Source of the DNA: Streptomyces sp. 35G-GA-8
GTDB taxonomy: Bacteria; Actinomycetota; Actinomycetes; Streptomycetales; Streptomycetaceae
Assembly: GCF_023534745.1 (NCBI RefSeq)
Contig: NZ_JAMHJQ010000007.1
Span: 1 to 50,431, forward strand
Direction: 5' to 3'
DNA: 50,431 nt
Both the position numbers and the translations under genes were made by a program. The notes under the pieces are model-generated. The model saw nothing but the letters and a program-made list of their open reading frames with translations, did not search any database and was not told the DNA's origin. Shown here piece by piece: positions 25,826-33,708 of the stretch (the first letter of the stretch is position 1; each line of letters starts with the position of its first letter).

Positions 25826-27097
25826 GTGACGGACATCGTCGACGAGCTGAAGTGGCGCGGGCTGTTCGCCCAGTCCACTGACGAGGACGCTTTGCGTAAG
25901 GCGCTCGCGGACGGTCCCGTCACGTTCTATTGCGGTTTCGATCCCACGGCGCCCAGCCTGCATGTCGGACATCTCGTGCAGGTGCTGACCGTACGCAGGC
26001 TCCAGCGGGCTGGGCACCGGCCGCTGGCGCTGGTGGGCGGGGCCACCGGTCAGATCGGTGATCCCCGGCCGACCGCCGAGCGGACGCTGAACGACCCGGA
26101 GACGGTCGCCGGCTGGGTGCGGCGGCTGCGGTCCCAGATCGAGCCGTTCCTGGACTTCGAGGGTCCGAACGCCGCGACCATGGTCAACAACCTGGACTGG
26201 ACCGCGTCGCTGTCCGCGATCGAGTTCCTGCGGGACATCGGCAAGCACTTCCGGGTGAACAAGATGCTCACGAAGGACTCCATCGCCAGGCGGCTGGAGT
26301 CCGACGAGGGCATCAGCTACACGGAGTTCAGCTACCAGTTGCTGCAGAGCATGGACTTCCTGGAGTTGTACCGCCGCTACGGCTGTGTCCTCCAGCAGGG
26401 CGGCAGCGACCAGTGGGGCAATCTCACCGCGGGTCTCGATCTGATCCACCGCCTGGAGCCGGGCGCCACCGTGCACGCGCTGGCGACGCCGCTGATGACG
26501 AAGGCGGACGGGACCAAGTTCGGCAAGACCGAGGGCGGGGCCGTCTGGCTCGACCCGGAGATGACCACGCCGTACGCCTTCTACCAGTTCTGGCTGAACG
26601 TGGACGACCGTGACATCTCCGCGTACAGCCGCATTCTCAGCTTCAAGAGCCAGGCGGAGCTTGAGGAACTGGAGCTGGCGACCTCGGAGCGTCCGCAGGC
26701 CCGCGCGGCCCAGCGGGCGCTGGCGGAGGAGCTGACGACGCTCGTCCATGGCGCCGAGCAGTGCGCGGCGGTCGTCGCGGCGTCCCGGGCGCTGTTCGGC
26801 CAGGGTGAGCTGGCGGGGCTCGACGAGGCGACGCTGAGCGCCGCGCTCTCCGAGCTGCCCCGCGCCGAGGTCACCGAGCCGGCGTCGGTGGTCGATCTGT
26901 TCGCCGAGACGGGTCTGGCGCCGAGCAAGTCGGCGGCCCGCCGTACGGTCAAGGAGGGCGGGGCCTACGTGAACAACGTCAAGGTCTCCGACGGGGACGC
27001 CGTACCGGACCGTACGGAGCTGCTGCACGGCCGCTGGCTGGTGCTGCGCAGGGGCAAGAGGAACCTGGCCGCGGTGGAAGTAACCGCCTCCGGCTGA
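25826..27097 (+). CDS. tyrS: Tyrosyl-tRNA synthetase (TyrS type)
   Basis: The 423-residue class I synthetase charges tRNA-Tyr. The HIGH signature appears as HVGH (46-49), the KMSKS loop as KFGKT (231-235), and tyrosine-pocket residues lie in the [14 protein letters not shown] and GGSDQWGN segments. A C-terminal S4 RNA-binding domain covers about 355-420 ([19 protein letters not shown]). The GTG at 25826 has GAGGAGAG upstream. No T-box leader is apparent. Confidence 0.96.
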   Translation: MTDIVDELKWRGLFAQSTDEDALRKALADGPVTFYCGFDPTAPSLHVGHLVQVLTVRRLQRAGHRPLALVGGATGQIGDPRPTAERTLNDPETVAGWVRRLRSQIEPFLDFEGPNAATMVNNLDWTASLSAIEFLRDIGKHFRVNKMLTKDSIARRLESDEGISYTEFSYQLLQSMDFLELYRRYGCVLQQGGSDQWGNLTAGLDLIHRLEPGATVHALATPLMTKADGTKFGKTEGGAVWLDPEMTTPYAFYQFWLNVDDRDISAYSRILSFKSQAELEELELATSERPQARAAQRALAEELTTLVHGAEQCAAVVAASRALFGQGELAGLDEATLSAALSELPRAEVTEPASVVDLFAETGLAPSKSAARRTVKEGGAYVNNVKVSDGDAVPDRTELLHGRWLVLRRGKRNLAAVEVTASG

Positions 27098-27113
27098 CGC
27101 CCGGACTCGGCTG

Positions 27114-27143
27114 CGGCCGGGCACGCGCACGCGTTCCCGGCCG
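27114..27143. terminator. Terminator after tyrS
   Basis: CGGCCGGG (27114-27121) pairs with CCCGGCCG (27136-27143), and ACGCG/CGCGT pairs inside, giving one almost continuous hairpin in a convergent gap. Confidence 0.7.
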
Positions 27144-27182
27144 TAACCGTCCCGCCCTGCCCTGTCCGGATCGGTGTCCGGT

Positions 27183-27476
27183 TCAGGCTCTCTGGCGACT
27201 GCCCCGCTTGTTCTTGTCGCCGCGGATGGTGTGCCAGAGCCTGTCGGCGACGAGCACGACGACGATGGCCCCGATCAGCTGGAGCAGATGGCGGATCCAG
27301 TCCACTCCCCTGGTCTCCGCGACGCCGATCCAGCCCGCGACCGCGTTGCCGAGGAAGCTGCCGAGAATGCCGCACACGATCGTCAGCCACAGGGGGATGT
27401 GCTGCTTGCCCGGGATGACGGCCCGGGCGATCAGGCCGAGCACCAGACCCACGATGATGACCCACAACCAGCTCAT
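27183..27476 (-). CDS. GlsB/YeaQ/YmgE-family stress membrane protein
   Basis: The 97-residue protein has three transmembrane helices, with the family pattern GLIARAVIPGKQ, a glycine-rich second helix (VCGILGSFLGNAVAGWIG) and a third helix near 63-78. A basic tail (about 80-97) remains in the cytoplasm. Members are induced by envelope or acid stress in several bacteria; the molecular role is unknown. It converges with tyrS. Confidence 0.9.
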   Translation of the reverse strand: MSWLWVIIVGLVLGLIARAVIPGKQHIPLWLTIVCGILGSFLGNAVAGWIGVAETRGVDWIRHLLQLIGAIVVVLVADRLWHTIRGDKNKRGSRQRA

Positions 27477-27686
27477 GGTCGCCTCCTCACGCGGCGCGAT
27501 CTGCGCGTGATCGCCAGTTTGGGACGTTCCGCCATATGGCGCATGTCGGACACGGCCGTACGTGGCGGGATGGGTGATATCGGCGAGGATGGGGGTGCCC
27601 CCGCTCTCGTGGGCGCCGGGGTCCCGGCGTACCGTTGACCGGGTCCGGTCCGGGGAGAGTCCGGCACAGAATCGGGTGGTGGCGAC

Positions 27687-28052
27687 GTGGTGCGCAAGCG
27701 GGGCGGCACGGAGGTTTTCCGGATCACGGAGGCCCGGCGGGGGCTCGCCGAGGATGTGCGCGGCCGGCAGCGCCGGTATGTGATCTCGATGCTCGTGCGG
27801 ACGCTCGCGGTGATCGCGACCGTGGCCCTGTGGAATGTGCAGCGGCCGGTCGCGATCGTGGCGCTCGCCCTGGGGATGCTGCTGCCGTACGTGGCCGTGG
27901 TGATCGCCAACGGGGGCCGGGAGAACGTCACTTCACTGCCCTCGACCCATCTTGACCCGCCGGCCCGTACAATGATCGCGGCTCCTGTGGAACCCGCCGT
28001 GGCGGAAGCCGGCGCCACGGCCCCCGAGGGGGAGCGGCCAAGCGGTACATAA
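27687..28052 (+). CDS. DUF3099-type small membrane protein
   Basis: The 121-residue protein has an Arg-rich N-terminus (FRITEARRGLAEDVRGRQRRY), two predicted transmembrane helices (about 33-50 and 56-74, LGMLLPYVAVVIAN) and a proline/alanine-rich cytoplasmic tail. The arrangement matches DUF3099, an actinobacterial family of unknown function. The GTG at 27687 has only a weak upstream purine stretch (GGTGGTGGCGAC), so the start is uncertain by a few codons. Confidence 0.78.
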   Translation: MVRKRGGTEVFRITEARRGLAEDVRGRQRRYVISMLVRTLAVIATVALWNVQRPVAIVALALGMLLPYVAVVIANGGRENVTSLPSTHLDPPARTMIAAPVEPAVAEAGATAPEGERPSGT

Positions 28053-28167
28053 CGCTCCGCGAAGCTCAAGAAAAGCTCAGATCAATCGTGAAGTTCCGGT
28101 GCCCGGCACCCCGTTGCCCGTGACATACTTGAAGTGCGCTCCGCATCCCCCGTCGGAGCGACGGACC

Positions 28168-28203
28168 GACGCCGGGCAGCTCCCCCCGTGGCTGCCCGGC
28201 GTC
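28168..28203. terminator. Terminator hairpin after the DUF3099 gene
   Basis: GACGCCGGGCAGC (28168-28180) pairs with GCTGCCCGGCGTC (28191-28203), a 13-bp perfect stem with a ten-base loop. Confidence 0.7.
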
Positions 28204-28250
28204 GCCATTTCCGGTGACGGAACGTACCCCGGGCAGGCCAGGGCCCGCAC

Positions 28251-28279
28251 CGGACAGGGCCCGGGACCTGTCCTAGGGT
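28251..28279 (+). promoter_or_regulatory. Promoter for a probably leaderless mRNA
   Basis: CGGACA (28251-28256), a 17-base spacer and TAGGGT (28274-28279). The -10 box ends six bases before the GTG at 28286, and no ribosome site is present, so transcription likely begins at or beside the start codon. Confidence 0.45.
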
Positions 28280-28285
28280 GGTCAG

Positions 28286-28555
28286 GTGAACTTCCCCGGC
28301 ATTCCAGGCTTCCCCGACGCTTCCGGCTCCGCCGACGAAGCCGCCCCGATCTGTTCCGCCAAGGGGTGTCGCGCGCCCGCCGTCTGGGTCCTCGCCTGGA
28401 ACAACCCCAAGCTGCACACGCCCGAGCGCCGCAAGACCTGGCTGGCCTGCGACGAACACCGCGAGCATCTCTCCTCGTTCCTGGGGATGCGCGGCTTTCT
28501 GAAGGACGTGGTGGAGCTGACCGAGTGGGAGCGGAACTCAGCCACCGATCGCTGA
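28286..28555 (+). CDS. Conserved small protein with a putative zinc site, hypothetical
   Basis: The 89-residue soluble protein begins MNFPGIPGF, has a disordered acidic patch, then CSAKGCRAPAVWVLAWNNP and WLACDEHREHL. The spacing of two Cys, one Cys and two His suggests a zinc ribbon or similar fold. Close relatives are widespread in Streptomyces; some database entries call them acetone carboxylase, which I consider an unsupported transfer. The last 18 bases overlap the end of moaA on the other strand (28538-28555). Confidence 0.8.
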   Translation: MNFPGIPGFPDASGSADEAAPICSAKGCRAPAVWVLAWNNPKLHTPERRKTWLACDEHREHLSSFLGMRGFLKDVVELTEWERNSATDR

Positions 28556-29530
28556 CATCGGCCGGTCGGGCTGGAGGAACTCCGTCGGATCGTCCAGTCC
28601 GGATCCCGCCTTCTTGCCCCACATCGCCGCTTTCCAGAGCGCGGCGATCTCCTCGTCGGGCGCGTCGGAGCGCAGCGCGCCCCGCAGATCCGTCTCCTCC
28701 TGGGCGAACAGACACGTCCGCACCTGTCCGTCGGCGGTCAGCCGCGTGCGGTCGCAGGCCTGGCAGAACGGGCGGGTGACGGACGCGATCACGCCGACCC
28801 GGTGCGGACCGCCGTCGACGACCCAGCGCTCCGCGGGCGCCGAGCCCCGTACGGAGTCGTCCTCCTCGGTCAGCGCGAAGCGCGTACGGAGCGAATCGAG
28901 GATGTCACCGGCCGTGATCATGTCCTCGCGCTTCCAGCCGTGCTGGGCGTCGAGCGGCATCTGCTCGATGAAGCGCAGCTCGTAGCCGCGCTCCACGGCC
29001 CAGGCCAGCAGCTCGGGGGCCTCGTCGCCGTTGAGCCCCGGCATCAGGACGGTGTTGACCTTGACCGGGGTGAGCCCGGCGTCATGGGCCGCGCGCAGCC
29101 CGTCCAGCACGTCCTGGTGCCGGTCGCGGCGGGTGAGGGTCTTGAAGACATCGGGGCGCAGCGTGTCGAGCGAGACATTGACCCGGTCGAGACCCGCCTC
29201 CCGCAGCGCGGCGGCCGTCCGCTTGAGCCCGATGCCATTGGTGGTCAGCGACATCCGGGGGCGCGGCTCCAGCGCGGCGCAGCGCTCCACGATTCCGACG
29301 AGTCCGGGCCTGAGCAGCGGCTCACCGCCGGTGAAGCGGACTTCCTCGATCCCCAGCCGTGTCACGGCTATCCGGATCAGCCGGACGATCTCGTCGTCGC
29401 TGAGCAGATCCGATTTGGTGAGCCACTGAAGCCCCTCCTCGGGCATGCAGTACGTACACCTCAGATTGCACCGGTCCGTGAGCGATACGCGCAGGTCGGT
29501 GGCGACACGACCAAAGGTGTCGACAAGCAC
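28538..29530 (-). CDS. moaA: GTP 3',8-cyclase MoaA (molybdenum cofactor synthesis)
   Basis: The 330-residue radical-SAM enzyme catalyses the first step of molybdopterin synthesis, turning GTP into 3',8-cyclo-GTP. Cluster 1 ligands are C21, C25 and C28 (CNLRCTYC), and the SAM-binding GGEPLLRP follows. The second 4Fe-4S cluster is in the C-terminal part (FCQACDRTRL and VRTC), and the protein ends in the conserved Gly-Gly tail. The GTG at 29530 (VLVDTFGRVATDLRVSL) has GGGAGG upstream. No other moa gene is present in the window. Confidence 0.95.
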   Translation of the reverse strand: MLVDTFGRVATDLRVSLTDRCNLRCTYCMPEEGLQWLTKSDLLSDDEIVRLIRIAVTRLGIEEVRFTGGEPLLRPGLVGIVERCAALEPRPRMSLTTNGIGLKRTAAALREAGLDRVNVSLDTLRPDVFKTLTRRDRHQDVLDGLRAAHDAGLTPVKVNTVLMPGLNGDEAPELLAWAVERGYELRFIEQMPLDAQHGWKREDMITAGDILDSLRTRFALTEEDDSVRGSAPAERWVVDGGPHRVGVIASVTRPFCQACDRTRLTADGQVRTCLFAQEETDLRGALRSDAPDEEIAALWKAAMWGKKAGSGLDDPTEFLQPDRPMSAIGG

Positions 29531-29618
29531 TCGGGCCCCCTCCCTGATCGGATCAGACACGATCGAGCCTACGTCAGACCACTGACATCGCCAGGGCCCG
29601 TATGTCACGAGGAGCGGC

Positions 29619-29652
29619 AAGGCCGCGTCGTAGGACTCTACGACGCGGCCTT
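29619..29652. terminator. Terminator after the symporter operon
   Basis: A 15-bp perfect stem (29619-29633 with 29638-29652) with a four-base loop lies 33 bases beyond the symporter stop on the minus strand. Confidence 0.8.
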
Positions 29653-29685
29653 GGATCTGTATACCGTCTACAGAATTCAGCGTGC

Positions 29686-31338
29686 TCAGTGCGCTCCCGT
29701 ACCGGTGAGGGACTTGACCTCCAGCTCGGCGTACTTGCCCTGGTCGGCCTCCTCCTTGGACAGGACGGTGCCCAGCCAGCCCAGCAGGAAGCCCAGCGGG
29801 ATCGAGATCAGCCCCGGGTTCTCCAGCGGGAAGAAGTGGAAGTCGACCCCGGGGAACATCGAGGTCGGCTTGCCCGAGACGACCGGTGAGAACAGCACCA
29901 GCAGCACGGACGAGGCCAGACCGCCGTAGATCGACCACAGGGCGCCCTGGGTGGTGAACCGCTTCCAGAACAGGCTGTAGAGGATCGTCGGCAGATTGGC
30001 CGAGGCGGCGACGGCGAACGCGAGCGCGACCAGTCCGGCCACATTCAGATCGCGGGCGAGCGCGCCGAGCGCGATCGAGACGATGCCGATGGCGACGGTC
30101 GCCCAGCGGGCCGCGCGGACCTCCTCCTTGTCGGTGGCCTCTCCCTTGCGGATGACATTGGCGTAGATGTCGTGCGCGAACGACGACGAGGACGCCAGGG
30201 TCAGGCCCGCGACGACCGCGAGGATGGTGGCGAACGCGACCGCGGAGATCACGGCGAGCAGGATCGCGCCCCCGGTCGAGTCGGCTCCACCGCCGATCTC
30301 CAGGGCGGCCAGCGGAGCCGCCGTGTTGCCGGCCTTGTTGGAGGCGATGATGTCGCCCGGCTTGAGCAGGGCGGCGGCGCCGAAGCCGAGCACGATGGTC
30401 ATCAGATAGAAGGCGCCGATGATGCCGATCGCCCAGATGACCGACTTCCGCGCGGCCTTGGCGGTGGGCACCGTGTAGAAACGGATCAGGATGTGCGGCA
30501 GCCCCGCCGTACCGAGGACGAGGGCGATGCCCAGCGAGATGAAGTCCAGCTTCGAGGTCGCGGTGGCGCCGTACTTGAGGCCGGGCTCCAGGAAGGCCGC
30601 GCCCTTGCCGCTGTTGCTCGCCGCCGTGCCCAGCAGGTCGGAGAGGTTGAAGCCGAACTTCCACAGGATCAGGAAGGTGATCAGCAGCGTGCCCGCGATG
30701 AGCAGCACGGCCTTGACCATCTGGACCCAGGTGGTGCCCTTCATCCCGCCGATCGTGACGTACACGATCATCAACAGACCGACCAGGGCGACGATCGCGA
30801 TCTTCCCGGCGTCGCTGGTGATGCCGAGCAGCAGGGAGACCAGCACACCCGCGCCCGCCATCTGCGCCAGCAGATAGAAGATCGAGACCACGATGGTGGA
30901 GGTGCCCGCGGCGGTACGCACGGGCCGCTGGCGCATGCGGTACGCGAGGACGTCACCCATCGTGTACCGGCCGGAGTTGCGCAGCGGCTCGGCGACGAGC
31001 AGCAGCGCGACCAGCCAGGCGACCAGGAAGCCGATGGAGTACAGGAAGCCGTCGTATCCGAAGAGCGCGATGGCGCCCGCGATACCGAGGAAGGAGGCGG
31101 CGGACATGTAGTCGCCGGAGACCGCGAGACCGTTCTGGAAGCCGGTGAACTGACGGCCGCCCGCGTAGAAGTCCGACGCGTTCTTGGTCTGGCGGCCGGC
31201 CCAGACGGTGATGACGAGGGTCGCCACGACGAAGAGGGCGAAGAGCGTGATGATCAGCGGCCGGTGCTCGCTCGCGTCCGTGGCGGCGGCGAGCTGCTGG
31301 TGGACCGGGTGACTCATGGGTGACAACGGCCGGCTCAC
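29686..31338 (-). CDS. Sodium/solute symporter, acetate-permease (ActP) type
   Basis: The 550-residue SSS-family transporter has about 13 helices. Landmarks are WAGRQTKNASDFYAGGRQ after the first helix, the NGLAVSGDYMSAASFLGIAG sodium-site helix, TIGGMKGTTWVQ, and the long C-terminal helix with GWLGTVLSKEEAD. The closest functional type is the cation/acetate symporter, which imports short carboxylates with sodium or protons. Its GTG start overlaps the stop of the DUF485 gene upstream (31335-31338). DUF485-ActP pairing is the standard yjcH-actP arrangement. Confidence 0.93.
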   Translation of the reverse strand: MSRPLSPMSHPVHQQLAAATDASEHRPLIITLFALFVVATLVITVWAGRQTKNASDFYAGGRQFTGFQNGLAVSGDYMSAASFLGIAGAIALFGYDGFLYSIGFLVAWLVALLLVAEPLRNSGRYTMGDVLAYRMRQRPVRTAAGTSTIVVSIFYLLAQMAGAGVLVSLLLGITSDAGKIAIVALVGLLMIVYVTIGGMKGTTWVQMVKAVLLIAGTLLITFLILWKFGFNLSDLLGTAASNSGKGAAFLEPGLKYGATATSKLDFISLGIALVLGTAGLPHILIRFYTVPTAKAARKSVIWAIGIIGAFYLMTIVLGFGAAALLKPGDIIASNKAGNTAAPLAALEIGGGADSTGGAILLAVISAVAFATILAVVAGLTLASSSSFAHDIYANVIRKGEATDKEEVRAARWATVAIGIVSIALGALARDLNVAGLVALAFAVAASANLPTILYSLFWKRFTTQGALWSIYGGLASSVLLVLFSPVVSGKPTSMFPGVDFHFFPLENPGLISIPLGFLLGWLGTVLSKEEADQGKYAELEVKSLTGTGAH

Positions 31339-31730
31339 GCGTCCGCCTCCATCCGGGACTTGATGGCATCCGCCTTCGGGTCGAGCTCACGCGACGCGTG
31401 CCGCGCGTAGAACCAGGCGATGAGGAACGTGGTGGCGAACTGCGCGAGGCCCAGGACCAGGGCCACATTGATATTGCCGAAGACCTTGGTGCCCATGAAG
31501 CCGCCCGCGTAGTTGGACAGCAGGACGTACAGCAGGTACCAGGCGATGAAGGCGATGGTCAGCGGGAAGGCGAAGGAGCGGTACGTACGGCGCAGTTCGC
31601 CGAATTCCGCGCTCTCCTGCACCTCGACGTACTGGGCCGTCGTGGGCTGCGCCGTCGCGGACCGGTCCGGCGTTGACTTGGCGGGGCGGGTGTCCGTACC
31701 GCCCTCGGGCGGCGGTGCATCGGAAGCCAC
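31335..31730 (-). CDS. DUF485 membrane protein (YjcH-like partner of the symporter)
   Basis: The 131-residue protein has a low-complexity N-terminus (about 1-35), the conserved QESAEFGELRRTYRSFAFP motif, two transmembrane helices (about 55-75 and 88-110) and a short charged tail. DUF485 proteins are encoded with acetate symporters and are thought to support them. The GTG at 31730 is chosen because GAGGAG lies five bases upstream; an ATG at 31769 with a weaker site would give 13 extra residues. It overlaps the symporter start by four bases. Confidence 0.88.
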   Translation of the reverse strand: MASDAPPPEGGTDTRPAKSTPDRSATAQPTTAQYVEVQESAEFGELRRTYRSFAFPLTIAFIAWYLLYVLLSNYAGGFMGTKVFGNINVALVLGLAQFATTFLIAWFYARHASRELDPKADAIKSRMEADA

Positions 31731-31894
31731 GGAATCTCCTCGTGACGCGGGTGCGGTGGGGTGGGTCATCTGGGAAAACCTCACAGGGGGTGCGGATGTG
31801 CCGGTCCCCCTGACAACGGCACGGAGAGCGTGGCGACGCGGTTCAACACCGGGCTTTTTCTTCCAGTTTCTTCCAAAAATGATTCGGGAAGTGA

Positions 31895-31924
31895 TTGATG
31901 ACCGGGGATGATCAGCGCTAACTT
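31895..31924 (+). promoter_or_regulatory. Candidate promoter of the subtilase gene
   Basis: TTGATG (31895-31900), an 18-base spacer and TAACTT (31919-31924). It would give a leader of about 65 bases before the ATG at 31996. Confidence 0.4.
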
Positions 31925-31995
31925 CACTGGTCATGTACCCGTCCACGCGCACGCCTGCGCGGGGACGGTTCTTTCACGGATGATGTGGAGAACCC

Positions 31996-33546
31996 ATGGC
32001 TCCTCTGGGATCCAGACGGCGGCGCGCACTCGCTCTGCCCGCAGGTCTGGCGCTCACCGTCTCGCTCGGCTTTCTGCCGACCGGTACGGCCACGGCCGTG
32101 ACGGCGGCGGGCAGCGTCCCCGCCGCCGCGGTCGCGACGGACGGCCCGAAGCTGTCGTACGTCGTCAACACCCGCGGTGGACGTTCCACCGTCACGTCGA
32201 TCAAGAAGGCGATCGGCGCGGCGGGCGGCACGATCGTGACCTCCTACGACCAGATAGGCGTCATAGTCGCCACCTCGCAGAACCCCGAGTTCGCGAGGAC
32301 CGTACGCAAGGTCAAGGGCGTCGACTCGGCCGGTGCCACCCGCACCGCTCCGATGGCCGCCCAGTCCACGACGGACATCGGCGCCCCGCAGGTGCTGTCC
32401 GCCGAGGAGGTCGCCGCCGCCACGGCGAAGGCGAAGGCGAACAAGGCCGCCGACCAGGACCCGCTGGAGCCGTTGCAGTGGGACCTGCCCGCCATCAAGG
32501 CGGACAAGGCGCACGAGAAGACGCTCGGCAGCAGGAACGTCACTGTCGCCGTCATCGACACGGGTGTCGACGACACCCACCCGGACATCGCGCCGAACTT
32601 CGACCGCGCGGCCTCGGTCAACTGCGTCGGCGGCAAGCCGGACACGACCGAGGGCGCCTGGCGGCCGGGCACGGGCGAGAGCCCGCACGGCACCCATGTC
32701 GCCGGTGAGATAGCCGCGGCCAAGAACGGCATCGGCGTCACCGGTGTCGCGCCGGGCGTGAAGGTCTCCGGCATCAAGGTGTCCACCCCCGCCGGGTTCT
32801 TCTACACCGAGGCCGTCGTCTGCGGCTTCGTGTGGGCCGCCGAGCACGGCGTCGATGTGACGAACAACAGCTATTACACCGACCCGTGGTACTTCAACTG
32901 CAAGAACGACCCGGACCAGAAGGCTCTGGTCGAGGCGATCTCGCGGGCCACGCGCTACGCGGAGAAGAAGGGCGCGGTCAACGTCGCGGCGGCGGGCAAC
33001 GAGAACTACGATCTCGCCTCCGACTCGATCACCGACCCGACCAGCCCGAACGACACCACTCCGGGCGACCGGGTCATCGACCCGTCCGAGTGCCTCGACA
33101 TCCCCACCCAGCTGCCGGGTGTGGTGACCGTCGCGTCCACCGGCGCCAAGGGTCTGAAGTCCTCGTTCTCCAACTACGGTCTCGGTGTCGTCAACATCGC
33201 GGCCCCGGGCGGCGACTCCACGCGCTACCAGACCCCGGCCCCGCCGGCGGTCAGCGGTCTGATCCTCGGCCCGCTGCCGGGCGGCAACTACGGCTACATG
33301 GCCGGTACGTCGATGGCCTCCCCGCATGTCGCGGGTGTCGCGGCGCTGCTGAAGTCGACCCACCCGAACGCCTCGCCGCAGGCGATCAAGGCGCTCCTGT
33401 CGGTCCAGGCCGATGACGTCGCCTGCCCGACGCCGTACGACATCGACGGTGACGGAGAGGTCGACGCCGTCTGCGAGGGTGGCAAGCAGTACAACAGCTT
33501 CTACGGGGCGGGTCTGGTCGACGCCCTGGCGGCGGTGCGCCGGTAA
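31996..33546 (+). CDS. Secreted S8-family serine protease (subtilisin-like)
   Basis: The 516-residue exported protease has a signal peptide (about 1-35, twin basic start RRRRALALPAG then a hydrophobic core). A prodomain of about 36-150 resembles an I9-type inhibitor with Ala/Lys-rich linker. The catalytic domain contains D188 (VIDTGVDDTHPD), H231 (HGTHVAGEIAA), oxyanion Asn in AAAGNEN, and S439 (GTSMASPHVAG). Two cysteines in the insert near VVCGF and FNCKN, and DPSECLD, may form disulfides. The C-terminal part has a DIDGDGEVDAVC calcium-binding-like loop. It likely degrades extracellular protein; followed by a terminator at 33601. Confidence 0.95.
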   Translation: MAPLGSRRRRALALPAGLALTVSLGFLPTGTATAVTAAGSVPAAAVATDGPKLSYVVNTRGGRSTVTSIKKAIGAAGGTIVTSYDQIGVIVATSQNPEFARTVRKVKGVDSAGATRTAPMAAQSTTDIGAPQVLSAEEVAAATAKAKANKAADQDPLEPLQWDLPAIKADKAHEKTLGSRNVTVAVIDTGVDDTHPDIAPNFDRAASVNCVGGKPDTTEGAWRPGTGESPHGTHVAGEIAAAKNGIGVTGVAPGVKVSGIKVSTPAGFFYTEAVVCGFVWAAEHGVDVTNNSYYTDPWYFNCKNDPDQKALVEAISRATRYAEKKGAVNVAAAGNENYDLASDSITDPTSPNDTTPGDRVIDPSECLDIPTQLPGVVTVASTGAKGLKSSFSNYGLGVVNIAAPGGDSTRYQTPAPPAVSGLILGPLPGGNYGYMAGTSMASPHVAGVAALLKSTHPNASPQAIKALLSVQADDVACPTPYDIDGDGEVDAVCEGGKQYNSFYGAGLVDALAAVRR

Positions 33547-33600
33547 GCACCAGGGTGCCTGAGCACCGGGCGCCGCACTGAGCGCGACCGCTGAACCGAG

Positions 33601-33628
33601 CGCGGGCCGTCCTCCGGGACGGCCCGCG
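33601..33628. terminator. Terminator after the subtilase gene
   Basis: CGCGGGCCGTCC (33601-33612) pairs with GGACGGCCCGCG (33617-33628), a 12-bp stem with a four-base loop. It insulates the NACHT gene that starts 80 bp later. Confidence 0.75.
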
Positions 33629-33708
33629 TTCGCGCGCTCCAGCCACTCCGCCTCGCCGTGCGCCGTACGATTCTGTGCACCGGTCGGCATGGGGGAGGTA
33701 CGGGCTCG

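Noticed and set aside
28538-30664. 708-residue minus-strand frame that seems to fuse an Arg/Gly-rich region to MoaA
   Set aside because: Only the moaA part (28538-29530) is coding. The rest is an out-of-frame shadow of the symporter gene.
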